DNA from: Rheinheimera pleomorphica
GTDB taxonomy: Bacteria; Pseudomonadota; Gammaproteobacteria; Enterobacterales; Alteromonadaceae
Direction: 5' to 3'
Assembly (NCBI RefSeq): GCF_011634895.1
Contig: NZ_SIRR01000003.1
Span: 186,001-250,000 of the forward strand
DNA length: 64,000 nt
Part shown: in pieces, positions 34,648 through 43,564 of the stretch
Numbering within the stretch: position 1 is the stretch's first letter
Layout of the letters: each line of letters opens with the position of its first letter
The notes under the pieces: generated by a model
Told to the model about the DNA's origin: nothing
Seen by the model: only the letters and a program-made list of their open reading frames with translations
The model's database searches: none
Translations under genes and position numbers: made by a program

Positions 34648-36992
34648 GTTAACTTCTCCTTAATAGCTGTCTCAGGGTTTTGGATCTCTGCATCCGGCTG
34701 CGATGCTACTGCGGCTTTATCGGTGGCAAGCAGCAATGACGGCAGGAATAAAAAGTCCACGATCAGGGCAATAGCAATGGTCATTGCTGTCATAAGGCCC
34801 ATTTCGGCATTTACCCGATATGTTGATAACGCCATGATTAAAAAACCGGCGATCAGGATAAAAGAGGTCAGCCACAATGCCGGCCCAACGCTTTGAAAGG
34901 TATACTGGATAGCACCTTGTGGCGACATCTGGCGCTGCCGCCGCGCATACAGATACTTGTTGATAAAGTGCACGGTGTCGTCGACCACTATACCCAGGGT
35001 GGTGCCGATAACGACGGATAACCCCAGGCCAACTTCGCCGGATAACAAGCCCCAGACGCCAAACGCAATACCGGCCGGTAATAGGTTCGGCAATAAACTC
35101 AGCACCCCGTACTTAGCCGAGCGCAGTGCCAGGCCTAAAATGGGCGAGATCAATATCAATGCGATAACCGAGCCAAACAGCATGCTGTCGATGTTCTTCT
35201 TGCTGACATGGGCAAACATCAGCGAGATACTGGCGGCATTTAGCTGTAGGTTGGGGTACTGGTTGGCAAACCAGTCAGAGGCGCGTTGTTCAAACTCCAG
35301 CAATTGATAGGTCGGCAGGTTTTTCAGCGTAACAATAATGCGGCTGGCAGACTTATCGACATTAACCTGGTTGTTTAAATCCAGCCCCATCGGCAGTGAC
35401 ATTTCGTATAGCAGCAAATACTGTGCGGCTAGCTCTTCGCTGTCGGGTAGTTTGTACCAGGCCGGGTCATCGCCGTGCATGTTCTTGTTCAAGCGCTTAA
35501 AGATGTCCGTAATGGTATTAACGTGGTCGACTTCCGGCTGGGTGCGTAACCAGTCGCTAAAATCCGCAATCGCCGCAATCGTTTTTGGGTTGTGGATACC
35601 GCCGGCTATGCCGGTTTCAATAGAAAACTCCAGTGAATCGACGCCACTGAGCTCTTGTTCCATCAATTCTGTGGCAGCCCTGAACGGCACCGACTGGTCA
35701 AAAAACTCGACATACTTATCATTCAACTCATTCTGGGTAATGAATAACAGCATAGCTGCCATTACGATGACTGAACCGGGAAGTAAGCGGCGATGATGCG
35801 TCAGCACAAAACGGCTAATTCCTGCCATTAACGGCGACCCCTGATAATCGGTCTGAGTGGAAACCTTAACCGGCAACAACGCCAGCAGTGCCGGAAACAG
35901 CGTAACAGACAGCACAAAGGCCGCCATCACACCAAAGGCCACCATGTTACCGAGATCCTGAAACGGCGGTACATCGGAAAAGTTCATGCTTAAAAAGCCC
36001 AATGCGGTAGTGGCACTGGTAAGGAAGATCGGCTTAAAATTATGTTTGATACTGTTATACAGTGCCTGATGCCGTGTTACCCCCTGGCGCATTTCATGAA
36101 ACATACCGCTGAGTATATGCACGCAGTCAGCCACAACGATGGTCAGGATCATAATGGGCGCGGCGGCAGATGGTGGCGTAAGGTAAATGCCGAGCCAGCC
36201 GGCGACACCTAACGTGACCGTAATAGCGGCGACAGCAATAACGAGTGCTGCGACAGAGCCGGTCACAGTTTTAAGCAGCAGGCCTATTGCCAGAAACACC
36301 ACCACAAACATCAGCGGCACTAACACTTCGTTATCTTCAAGTGCTGCCTCAACAAAGGCCACATCCATCATCAATAAACCGGTCAGATGAATGCCAACGT
36401 CAGGATAGCGCTGCTGCAGCTCTTGTTGCAGGCTACGCGCGTACTGGCTAATGTCTGTCAGTTCCTGTTCAGGGTCAACGCCTTGCTTTTGCAATGTCAC
36501 ATTGATCAGGCTGACATGGCCTTGCGTCGAAATTAACCGTTTTACCAGCAACGGCTCATTCAAGCTTAGCGTCCGCAACTGCTCCAGCGCAGGCTGGTCT
36601 AAAACGCTGGGATCGGGCACCAGATCGCCGACCACCAGTTCGTCGCCGTTGGCAAAGCTATGCTGATAATTGCTCAGCGAGTCGACCCGGCTGGCGTAGG
36701 GGATTTGCCAGGCGCGCTCAGTAAGTTCATGGATCAGCGCGAGATTCTCTTTCGTGAAGATATCACCGTTTTCAGGCACTAATAAAAAAGCGACATTGTC
36801 GCTTTTAGCATACACCGCCTCCATCTGATCAAAGGCTTGTAACTGTGGGTTGTCGGGAGCAAAAAACACTCTGCTGTCGCCTTTGAACACCAGCAATCCG
36901 GCGCCCCAGCTGGCGGCGATAATCACGGCTAAACAGAGTAGCAACGTGGTGACAGGTCGGTAGACCCCGCTCCTAAGTATAAAATCGCGCAT
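34641..36992 (-). CDS. MMPL/RND-superfamily exporter
   Basis: A 783-residue inner-membrane protein. An N-terminal helix (about residues 13-33) is followed by a periplasmic loop, then six helices (including FVVVFLAIGLLLKTVTGSVA), a second loop and a second six-helix set (ILISPILGLALRSAKYGVLS). The segments GIVVDDTVHFINKYLY and VVADCVHILSGMFHE carry the Asp residues typical of the proton relay in RND exporters. Members move lipids, hopanoids or other hydrophobic products outward. It lies in one operon with the LolA-like gene, divergently oriented from the biosynthetic cluster. Confidence 0.9.
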   Translation of the reverse strand: MRDFILRSGVYRPVTTLLLCLAVIIAASWGAGLLVFKGDSRVFFAPDNPQLQAFDQMEAVYAKSDNVAFLLVPENGDIFTKENLALIHELTERAWQIPYASRVDSLSNYQHSFANGDELVVGDLVPDPSVLDQPALEQLRTLSLNEPLLVKRLISTQGHVSLINVTLQKQGVDPEQELTDISQYARSLQQELQQRYPDVGIHLTGLLMMDVAFVEAALEDNEVLVPLMFVVVFLAIGLLLKTVTGSVAALVIAVAAITVTLGVAGWLGIYLTPPSAAAPIMILTIVVADCVHILSGMFHEMRQGVTRHQALYNSIKHNFKPIFLTSATTALGFLSMNFSDVPPFQDLGNMVAFGVMAAFVLSVTLFPALLALLPVKVSTQTDYQGSPLMAGISRFVLTHHRRLLPGSVIVMAAMLLFITQNELNDKYVEFFDQSVPFRAATELMEQELSGVDSLEFSIETGIAGGIHNPKTIAAIADFSDWLRTQPEVDHVNTITDIFKRLNKNMHGDDPAWYKLPDSEELAAQYLLLYEMSLPMGLDLNNQVNVDKSASRIIVTLKNLPTYQLLEFEQRASDWFANQYPNLQLNAASISLMFAHVSKKNIDSMLFGSVIALILISPILGLALRSAKYGVLSLLPNLLPAGIAFGVWGLLSGEVGLGLSVVIGTTLGIVVDDTVHFINKYLYARRQRQMSPQGAIQYTFQSVGPALWLTSFILIAGFLIMALSTYRVNAEMGLMTAMTIAIALIVDFLFLPSLLLATDKAAVASQPDAEIQNPETAIKEKLTC

Positions 36993-37069
36993 CTTTAATC
37001 GTCTCCAATTTCAATGTTGTCATATGATTTAAACCTTAAATAATCTGTGGCACCTAACCGGTTGTGCTG

Positions 37070-37507
37070 CTATTTGTATATTATTCTTTCAAAATCGGCG
37101 AAATGTTTGTTCTTTTCAATATTGAATGCAACATGATACGCCTTAAGGGTATTGCCAAAGATGCCGCGGTCTGCCATCAGGTGTATCCAGGGCGCCAGCA
37201 GAACGTAATCCGGGCCGTAGAAGTAAACCCAAATTAAAGAAAAAACGATCCAGGTTAAGTAGCTATGCGAGATGTTGTAGATTAAATAAAATATTTTAGG
37301 CACATTCTTGCTGACGTATTTATAGTAAAGAATGCCAGGATAAAATCCGATAAGATCAATCCCCCAAAACAGCGCGTTGAATAAATACCAGTTGATATGT
37401 TGATAATTAATAGCAGCGACCCAGGCCATAACCAGCAGCAAAGCAGTGTGCTCAAATCTGACCAGATTATGGGTGTGGACGGTCTCATACTTGTTGTTGA
37501 TATCCAT
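37070..37507 (-). CDS. Small membrane protein, DUF4260-like
   Basis: A 145-residue protein with four hydrophobic segments. Its ordered marks (DLIGFYPGILYY, YNISHSYLTWIVF, WIHLMADRGIFGNTLK) resemble the DUF4260 membrane family pattern D-x-x-G, Y-N-x-x-H and W-x-H-x-x-D-R. AT-rich codon use differs from the neighbours. It shares the upstream region with the biosynthetic cluster and points toward the exporter genes, but a gap of about 80 nt separates them. The function is unknown. Confidence 0.6.
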   Translation of the reverse strand: MDINNKYETVHTHNLVRFEHTALLLVMAWVAAINYQHINWYLFNALFWGIDLIGFYPGILYYKYVSKNVPKIFYLIYNISHSYLTWIVFSLIWVYFYGPDYVLLAPWIHLMADRGIFGNTLKAYHVAFNIEKNKHFADFERIIYK

Positions 37508-37679
37508 AGTATCAGTGACCTTAGGTTGGCGAAGTGGCGATTTATACTACCTTAGCCGTTAAGTTATTGTAAATACCTTGTGTGCCTGGCTGAAGCCATG
37601 GTAACCGCTTTCATACGCTGATAAGTTATTGCCAATGCCAGTAATAACGGGGCTTTCCGCAATAAATGTTGTCATAATA

Positions 37680-37701
37680 GACATCTCACGCGTGAGATGT
37701 C
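37680..37701. repeat. Perfect 22-bp palindrome
   Basis: From 37680 to 37701 the sequence equals its own reverse complement; the left half is GACATCTCACG and the right half CGTGAGATGTC. It is a strong candidate operator for a dimeric regulator, about 60 nt upstream of the predicted -35 box. Confidence 0.7.
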
Positions 37702-37762
37702 GGCAGACATAGTCACTGTTTCGGCAGTTTTGTAGTGATTATTTTAACGCTAAAATAACATG

Positions 37763-37791
37763 TTGACTTGGTTATTTTATCGGCTTAGTAT
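37763..37791 (+). promoter_or_regulatory. Predicted promoter of the biosynthetic cluster
   Basis: TTGACT and TAGTAT are separated by 17 nt. The inverted repeat TTATTTTA-ACGC-TAAAATAA abuts the -35 on its left and the spacer carries a further TTATTTTA, so a bound regulator would touch RNA polymerase. Confidence 0.5.
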
Positions 37792-37947
37792 CGCTGACCG
37801 GTGGCTGTTCAGCAGTAACACGCGGCTAAAAATATCACCCGCACACAGCCAACTTAACGATAGCTTCCACTGTGGTGCGGGCTCTTGCTGCCAAATATGG
37901 CTAACAGTGGGCGCCTAAGTAAATAACCCTGGCTTCAGAGACGCTTG

Positions 37948-38766
37948 ATGATCATTGTAAATGGACAGCAGCACAGTCAGATCGACGTGACAGACCGTGG
38001 TCTTAGCTACGGCGATGGCTTGTTCGAAACGCTAAAGGTACAGAACGGCCGGCCTAAGTTGTGGCAGATGCATATCGAGCGATTATGCAACGGTTGTAAC
38101 AGATTACAGATACCGCTACCGGATCTGGCGGCACTGCGCCGCGATGTCGATACGGTGATTAACAACAGCGGTGCAAACCTGGTGCTAAAGCTACTGGTTA
38201 CCCGGGGCCGCGGCCAGCGTGGTTATGCTTATAGCGGGACCGAAACGCCAACGGTGATTGTGATGTCAGCGCCAGAGTACCGGGTTGATGCCCGCGATTA
38301 TCAGCAGGGTGTGCGGGCGATTATTTGCCAAACCCGCTTGTCGCACAATGCAAAGCTGGCTGGCATTAAACATTTAAACCGGCTGGAGCAAGTGCTGGCC
38401 CGTGCGGAATGGCGCGATCCGCTGATCCGTGAAGGCATTATGCTTGATGACGCTGGCTTTGTGATTGAAGGAACTATGTCAAATATTCTGATTGAAAAAC
38501 AGGGCGTACTGTATACCCCGCAACTTAGCAGAGCGGGTGTCTGCGGCGTAATGCGGCGAAAAGTCATTGAGACCCTGCACGCTGAGCACCTGCCGGTCTG
38601 CGTTAAAGATATTACCGCGGCAGAGTTACTGGCGGCGGATTCAGTGGCAATTTGCAACGCACTATTGGGCGTCATGCCGTTGTCACAGATTGATAATACC
38701 GTGTTTCCTGTTAGCCCTCTGCTAACCGGGCTGGTGGCGAAACGGCTGCAGGATGCCGATGCTTAA
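37948..38766 (+). CDS. pabC: Aminodeoxychorismate lyase (PabC-type), cluster copy
   Basis: A 272-residue fold-type IV PLP enzyme. DRGLSYGDGLFETLKV near the N-terminus, the PLP lysine at about residue 141 in AGIKHLNRLEQVLAR, and EGTMSNILI with RAGVCGVMRR further on fit PabC, which splits 4-amino-4-deoxychorismate into 4-aminobenzoate and pyruvate. The ATG at 37948 is taken; a TTG one codon upstream is in frame. It opens the plus-strand biosynthetic run, and a fused PabA-PabB follows, so the cluster makes its own PABA. Confidence 0.9.
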   Translation: MIIVNGQQHSQIDVTDRGLSYGDGLFETLKVQNGRPKLWQMHIERLCNGCNRLQIPLPDLAALRRDVDTVINNSGANLVLKLLVTRGRGQRGYAYSGTETPTVIVMSAPEYRVDARDYQQGVRAIICQTRLSHNAKLAGIKHLNRLEQVLARAEWRDPLIREGIMLDDAGFVIEGTMSNILIEKQGVLYTPQLSRAGVCGVMRRKVIETLHAEHLPVCVKDITAAELLAADSVAICNALLGVMPLSQIDNTVFPVSPLLTGLVAKRLQDADA

Positions 38767-38850
38767 GCTAATTAACATCAGTAGTAACGACTTACTGTGC
38801 TGTAGATATACCGATAAATTCAACATAATTGCTGATATTCCGGAGGCAAA

Positions 38851-40521
38851 ATGTCCTATCACGACAATTTAGCAACGATAAAACAACTGCTGTTAAAGCG
38901 CAAACAACGCCTAAGTGTCTCTGGTCTGTTAGATGTCGCCAGCGAATTGCACGGCGACAAAAATATCTTTTTCCAGTTGTCTGAACACGAACCGGCTAAG
39001 CAAGCTGTGTTTTCTGCGCAATCGCTAACCAGGCAGGTTAACCTGTACAGCAATATTCTGAAGCATAAGTATCAGCTTAGCCGGTATCAGCGGGTGGGTA
39101 TTTTGCTCAGTAACAGCATGGAATACCATTTATGGTTTATGGCGATTGTCAGGGCGGGTGGCATAGCGGTACCGATGAATGGCGGTTTTGACAAAAGCGA
39201 ACTGAATGAATATTTAACGCAAACCGGCGTCAGCCTGCTGATTACCGAATCCTGTATTTGGCCGCACGGCTTCCCGCCACCGCAAATCACACACTACCTG
39301 AGTCTGGACAACCATAACCTGGATCAGCGTGGCTGCTTTATCGCCGAGGCGGCAAAAGACCAGAGCGACGACTTCACGGCCGTTACCCTAAGCCCAGATG
39401 ATGTGGTATTGATAGTGCATACCTCCGGCACTACCGGGATCCCTAAACCCGTGGTGCACACCGATTCCACCCTGGTGGCGGTACTGCTGTCCAATTCAAA
39501 AGCCATTTTCACCTCAAATGATGAGAAAATGCTGCTGGCGATGCCCTGTAACCATTGGATATCCCATTGTGCCTTTATCGTCACCCTGGTTTCCAGTGAC
39601 ACCACCTGGTGGCTGATACAGCAATACAGTGCAAAGTACATGCTGGACAGCATTGATCACTACAACATCACCTGTTTAATCAGCTTTGCCGGCAACTACG
39701 CCAGAATGTATAACCAGGGCCTGGATAACTACCGGCTGGACACGATAAAAATGTGGGTGTCGGTGGCGGATGTCAGTTACGAAGTGCATCAGCGCGCTTT
39801 TGTGCAAAAGGGCGCATTGCTGCGGCTGTTCGGCCGGGTTGTGGTTAAGTCATTGTTTATTGATTTGCTTGGCTCATCGGAAACCGGTGTACCGGCGCTG
39901 ATGCGCAGTGTGTCGTCTTTTAGTAACCGCTTTGGCCGTTACCTGGGCAAGCCGATAAATAATAGCCTGAAGGTGAAAGTGGTTGACGACTTCGGTACTG
40001 AGGTGGCGGTAAATCAACCTGGCCGTCTGGTGGTCAGTGGGCCTACGGTGTTTAAAGGCTACTGGAACAACAGCGAGAAAATGCTCGGTGTATTTCACGA
40101 TAACTGGTGGTGGACCGGTGATATTGTTTATAAAGATAAACGCGGCCGCTTTTATCATCTGGACAGGGGGGTAAACCTGATTGAAACCAGCGCCGGGCCC
40201 ATTTCTTCGCTGGTGCTGGAGGAGCAGGTCATTAAGGTATCGGGCGTGTTGAATGCCTGTGTGCTTGGGGTTAAGCAACGCGACACCGACAGCGCTACTG
40301 TGGCTTGTGTGATCCGCTCTGACGTTAGTAAGGATAGCTACCAGGCGATTGTCTCTGCAATAAAGCAATGTGAGCTGGCCAAAGACATTAAACATTTTGT
40401 GTTTACCTTAAATGATTTCCCCCGTGGTTTAACCGGCAAAATACTGAAAAGAAAATTAAAAACCGAGGTGTCGGTACTGCTACAGCAGCGTAGCGATGAA
40501 ATCTTGCACGATATGGCCTAA
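38851..40521 (+). CDS. AMP-dependent acyl/aryl ligase (ANL family)
   Basis: A 556-residue adenylate-forming enzyme. The phosphate-binding loop is IVHTSGTTGIPKPVVH, the adenine region is LLGSSETGVPAL, the hinge region is WWTGDIVYKDKRGRFYHL and the C-terminal lysine motif is FPRGLTGKILKRKL. The usual GRxDD hinge motif is altered (HLDRGVNLIE), so the conformational change or substrate may differ. GGAGG precedes the ATG. It probably activates a fatty acid or an aryl acid for the pathway; a sequence-based choice is not possible. Confidence 0.88.
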   Translation: MSYHDNLATIKQLLLKRKQRLSVSGLLDVASELHGDKNIFFQLSEHEPAKQAVFSAQSLTRQVNLYSNILKHKYQLSRYQRVGILLSNSMEYHLWFMAIVRAGGIAVPMNGGFDKSELNEYLTQTGVSLLITESCIWPHGFPPPQITHYLSLDNHNLDQRGCFIAEAAKDQSDDFTAVTLSPDDVVLIVHTSGTTGIPKPVVHTDSTLVAVLLSNSKAIFTSNDEKMLLAMPCNHWISHCAFIVTLVSSDTTWWLIQQYSAKYMLDSIDHYNITCLISFAGNYARMYNQGLDNYRLDTIKMWVSVADVSYEVHQRAFVQKGALLRLFGRVVVKSLFIDLLGSSETGVPALMRSVSSFSNRFGRYLGKPINNSLKVKVVDDFGTEVAVNQPGRLVVSGPTVFKGYWNNSEKMLGVFHDNWWWTGDIVYKDKRGRFYHLDRGVNLIETSAGPISSLVLEEQVIKVSGVLNACVLGVKQRDTDSATVACVIRSDVSKDSYQAIVSAIKQCELAKDIKHFVFTLNDFPRGLTGKILKRKLKTEVSVLLQQRSDEILHDMA

Positions 40522-40556
40522 GCCGCAACGGCAGGCGAGTAAACAGGACAATAAAA

Positions 40557-41924
40557 ATGAAACTAACGCACCTGAATATGAATTATATTCTGTGGGGCAA
40601 GTTAATGAATTCTCACTCGGCAGAAATTATCCAGCTGACCGGTGACATTAATTTTCCCCGGCTTCAGCAGGCCATTACAATCGCTGTTAACAAACAGCCG
40701 GTGTTAAGATGTTGCATTAAACGCAAGCTGCTGCGCTACTACTGGCAGCCGTTGCCGGCCGATACGCCTATTGTGATCGAGCGATGCGATTACCGCGGTT
40801 TGTCTGATGATGAGCTAAAAGCGAAGATAGCCAGCCATACCTGGTGCCGACAAGCCGATTATCAGGCAGAGCGTCTGGTAAGGTTTTACCTGATTGATGC
40901 CGGCAATAACCTGCATTATCTGCAAAGTGTGTCGCATCACGCCGCGGCAGATGCGCAATCCGGCTTTATACTGTTTAAAGACATCGCCAAAATCTATACC
41001 GCCTTAACACATGGCGGCGCAGTGGATGACACTGAGCATAAGATTGAAAACCGCGATGTCGGTCGTGTTTATCTGAACAAGTTGCCATTTAGCACAAGGG
41101 TGCGCATTTTTTGCCGCGGTATTAAGGCTTTTCTGACCAAGCCGGACTTCGCAGTTTCAGGTTTGGCGTTGCCTGAGCCGCAAACCGACGCCATGCGCTC
41201 GATATATACAGATGCCTTGCCGGCGCAACTGTTACCGCAGCTTAAAGCCGCAGCTAAGCACTACAATACCTCGGTTCACGTACTGTTTGTGCTTGCCATG
41301 ATCAAGTTTAAACAGCAGTTTAATGGCGCTGACGACAAGCTGGGTTTTCAACTGCTGGACGTACTGACATTGCGTCAGTTTGCCGCTGAGAATGTGTCCA
41401 TGTCGTACGATGCTTATAGCATTAACCACTTCAAAGACTTTTATACCGATAAGCCTGACAACGAAGTAATAGCCGACATTACAGCTTATATTTCAGGCTT
41501 AAAACACGGCAAGATCTTTGAAGACTGGTACCAGCAAAAGCTGTGGGTGGGCGCCTTTTTACTGCTGCCAGAATGGCTAAAAACCAAATATGTCGCCAAA
41601 GTGCTGGATGACAAGTTAAGAAGCAATATGCTGATTTCTAATCTTGGCGTGTTTAACTTTGACAGCTACACCTTTGGTGATGCCGAAGTGACCGACTTTT
41701 TCAGTTTCCCCAATGTAGGGGGCCCGCTTCGGCTGGGCTTTTTCTTCTGCACTTTCAGAGGCCGGCTGAAACTTACGCTGGTGTATGACGCACGTTGTTT
41801 CGCGCAGCCGGTTAAACAGGCGGTAATGACGCCCTTTATCCAGGTGCTGCAGCAAATCTGCCAGCCAGCCGCTGACACGGCGGCCGATCGCGCTGATGAC
41901 ACAGGCCTGGAAAAGATAGCCTAA
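40557..41924 (+). CDS. Condensation-type acyltransferase (PapA/WES-like)
   Basis: A 455-residue protein of the CoA-dependent acyltransferase / NRPS condensation superfamily. The active-site motif HHAAADA lies at residues 127-133 (HHxxxD). The C-terminal half includes LGVFNFDSYTFGDAEVTDF and the typical ending FCTFRGRLKLTLVYD. Such stand-alone enzymes join an activated acyl group to an alcohol or amine. Here the likely partners are an activated PABA or fatty unit and the amine made by the aminotransferase-reductase. It follows the ligase by 35 nt. Confidence 0.85.
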   Translation: MKLTHLNMNYILWGKLMNSHSAEIIQLTGDINFPRLQQAITIAVNKQPVLRCCIKRKLLRYYWQPLPADTPIVIERCDYRGLSDDELKAKIASHTWCRQADYQAERLVRFYLIDAGNNLHYLQSVSHHAAADAQSGFILFKDIAKIYTALTHGGAVDDTEHKIENRDVGRVYLNKLPFSTRVRIFCRGIKAFLTKPDFAVSGLALPEPQTDAMRSIYTDALPAQLLPQLKAAAKHYNTSVHVLFVLAMIKFKQQFNGADDKLGFQLLDVLTLRQFAAENVSMSYDAYSINHFKDFYTDKPDNEVIADITAYISGLKHGKIFEDWYQQKLWVGAFLLLPEWLKTKYVAKVLDDKLRSNMLISNLGVFNFDSYTFGDAEVTDFFSFPNVGGPLRLGFFFCTFRGRLKLTLVYDARCFAQPVKQAVMTPFIQVLQQICQPAADTAADRADDTGLEKIA

Positions 41925-41978
41925 GCCGGCGGGTAACAAATTTTTAGCAACATCAATTTAATCATTAAGGAGAAAAAC

Positions 41979-42308
41979 ATGCACTTTTTATATCTGGCGT
42001 TAGCGATATGTTCTGAGGTTATCGGTACCACGGCGTTAAAGATGTCGGATGAATTTACCAAACTTACGCCATCTATTTTTGTTGTACTGGGCTATGCATC
42101 GGCATTTTACTTCTTGTCGCTGGCGCTGTCGTCAATTCAGGTTGGCGTCGCCTATGCCATTTGGGCCGGGCTGGGCATTGTACTGATTACGCTGATTGGT
42201 GCAGTGGCCTTTAAAGAAGTGCCCGATCTGCCGGCCGTGTTGGGTTTGTCGATGATCATTCTGGGTGTGTTTGTGATCAATATCTTCTCTAAAACTGTGA
42301 CCCACTAA
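41979..42308 (+). CDS. SMR family multidrug efflux protein
   Basis: A 109-residue four-helix membrane protein with the essential Glu13 in LYLALAICSEVIGTTALK and the signature VGVAYAIWAGLG of the EmrE/QacE type. AAGGAG lies 7 nt before the ATG. SMR proteins exchange protons for cationic lipophilic compounds; inside this cluster it probably exports or tolerates an amine product or intermediate. Confidence 0.93.
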   Translation: MHFLYLALAICSEVIGTTALKMSDEFTKLTPSIFVVLGYASAFYFLSLALSSIQVGVAYAIWAGLGIVLITLIGAVAFKEVPDLPAVLGLSMIILGVFVINIFSKTVTH

Positions 42309-42318
42309 AGGAGTTGTT

Positions 42319-43458
42319 ATGTTTCTGGCCCGGGAAAAATCTACAGTTGAGCAGCTCCTACCAGGACTCTCAGCGGTGCTTAAGGCGAAAACGCTGACAG
42401 AGCTTGAAGCTGACGATGGCCGGCAGCTGGTCAGTTACTTACGACAGCATGCTAACCCAGGACTGTTAGTGAGTGCTGAATTAGGTGGTTCGGCGGCTGA
42501 TCTGGTGTCAGCGGTGCGCATTCATCGTTATGTTGGCAGCTTGTGCCCATCACTGGCGGTGATGATGACAATGCACAATCACACCACCTACTGCCTGTCG
42601 AAAGCCATGGACAGCTCGCTGGCCGGCAAAGATCGGCTGCTTAGCAATGTTGCCCGAGACAGGCTGGTATTTTGCTCTGGTTTTGCTGAAGCCAGGCCAG
42701 GTGCCAATATTCTCAGCTCTTCTGTCACCTGCGCGCCGAGTAACGGCGGCTTTGTCATTAACGGCAGCAAAAAGCCATGCACTATGGTCGACTTAGCTGA
42801 CGTTGCCCTGGTGGGTATTGCCAATCCAAATGGCAGTGAGTCAACGGCGCGCGGATTACTGTTGGTCGACAATATGCACGCAGACAATATCGCCAAACGG
42901 CCATTTTGGCCAGCGACTATCTTAACAGCGACCAGTAGTAACGAACTGGTATTTAACGACTATCACGCCAGTGCTGAGCATGTTGTGCTGATGGAGGCGG
43001 GGGAAAACCCGGAACAAGCCAGACAGGCAATAGAAAACACTGAGCTGTGTGGGCTTAGCTGTTTTCAGCTGCTGATCGCAGCATCCTATCTGGGGGTTGC
43101 ATCGCGGCTGGCAGCGCTGTGTTTTGCCGGTACGCCGGCCAATGCGACAGACCTGAGTCAGATAGCCAATGAGCTGGAGTCAGCGGCACTGGCGCTGGAG
43201 GGAACGGCGGCGCTGATTGATGCACAAGCACCAAGCGAGGAGCTGGTCGCCCTTAGTGTCAGCGTGCGCACTATGGTGGCGCAAGCTATCGACCGGGCTA
43301 ACCGTCTGGCGCTGATTAGCCTAGGCGGTATGAAGTATTTGGCTAAAGAGGACATCAGGTATTTGTTACAGGTGTCGCAATGCCTGAACTTTCACCCGTT
43401 GTCACGCAATGAGTCGGTAGATTTGGTTCAGCAGGTGCTGTGCCAGGTAAGTGACTAA
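42319..43458 (+). CDS. Acyl-CoA dehydrogenase-like flavoprotein
   Basis: A 379-residue acyl-CoA dehydrogenase-fold protein, 10 nt after the SMR gene, with AAAGGAG before the ATG. Seen are the FAEARPGANILSSSV region, GFVINGSKKPCTMVDLADVA (middle beta domain) and a C-terminal helical bundle ending CLNFHPLSRNES. The sequence is divergent from catabolic enzymes. In the tambjamine pathway an acyl-CoA dehydrogenase (TamP) puts a double bond into the fatty chain before amine formation; the same role is inferred here. Confidence 0.85.
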   Translation: MFLAREKSTVEQLLPGLSAVLKAKTLTELEADDGRQLVSYLRQHANPGLLVSAELGGSAADLVSAVRIHRYVGSLCPSLAVMMTMHNHTTYCLSKAMDSSLAGKDRLLSNVARDRLVFCSGFAEARPGANILSSSVTCAPSNGGFVINGSKKPCTMVDLADVALVGIANPNGSESTARGLLLVDNMHADNIAKRPFWPATILTATSSNELVFNDYHASAEHVVLMEAGENPEQARQAIENTELCGLSCFQLLIAASYLGVASRLAALCFAGTPANATDLSQIANELESAALALEGTAALIDAQAPSEELVALSVSVRTMVAQAIDRANRLALISLGGMKYLAKEDIRYLLQVSQCLNFHPLSRNESVDLVQQVLCQVSD

Positions 43459-43466
43459 GTAGAGCT

Positions 43467-43498
43467 GGCCAGACTAAGCGCAATGCCTCGGTCTGGCC
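43467..43498 (+). terminator. Intra-cluster hairpin (attenuator or RNA-stability element)
   Basis: GGCCAGAC / GTCTGGCC arms (8 bp, 16-nt loop) stand between the dehydrogenase stop and the next gene. The loop is long and there is no T-tract, so it is a candidate attenuator rather than a full terminator. Confidence 0.4.
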
Positions 43499-43564
43499 TT
43501 TCGCACCGGGTGCCCAAATGGCAGCCGGAAAAAAACACATTATCAGGGTTGAGGAGAAGCAGCC

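Larger units (their letters stand above)
37508..37947. promoter_or_regulatory. Control region between the export genes and the biosynthetic cluster
   Basis: About 440 nt without a gene. It contains a perfect 22-bp palindrome (37680-37701), an inverted repeat TTATTTTA / TAAAATAA (37739-37758), a third copy of TTATTTTA (37772-37779), and a promoter-like TTGACT (37763-37768) with TAGTAT (37786-37791) at 17-nt spacing. The promoter is about 160 nt before the PabC start, leaving a long leader. Confidence 0.6.
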
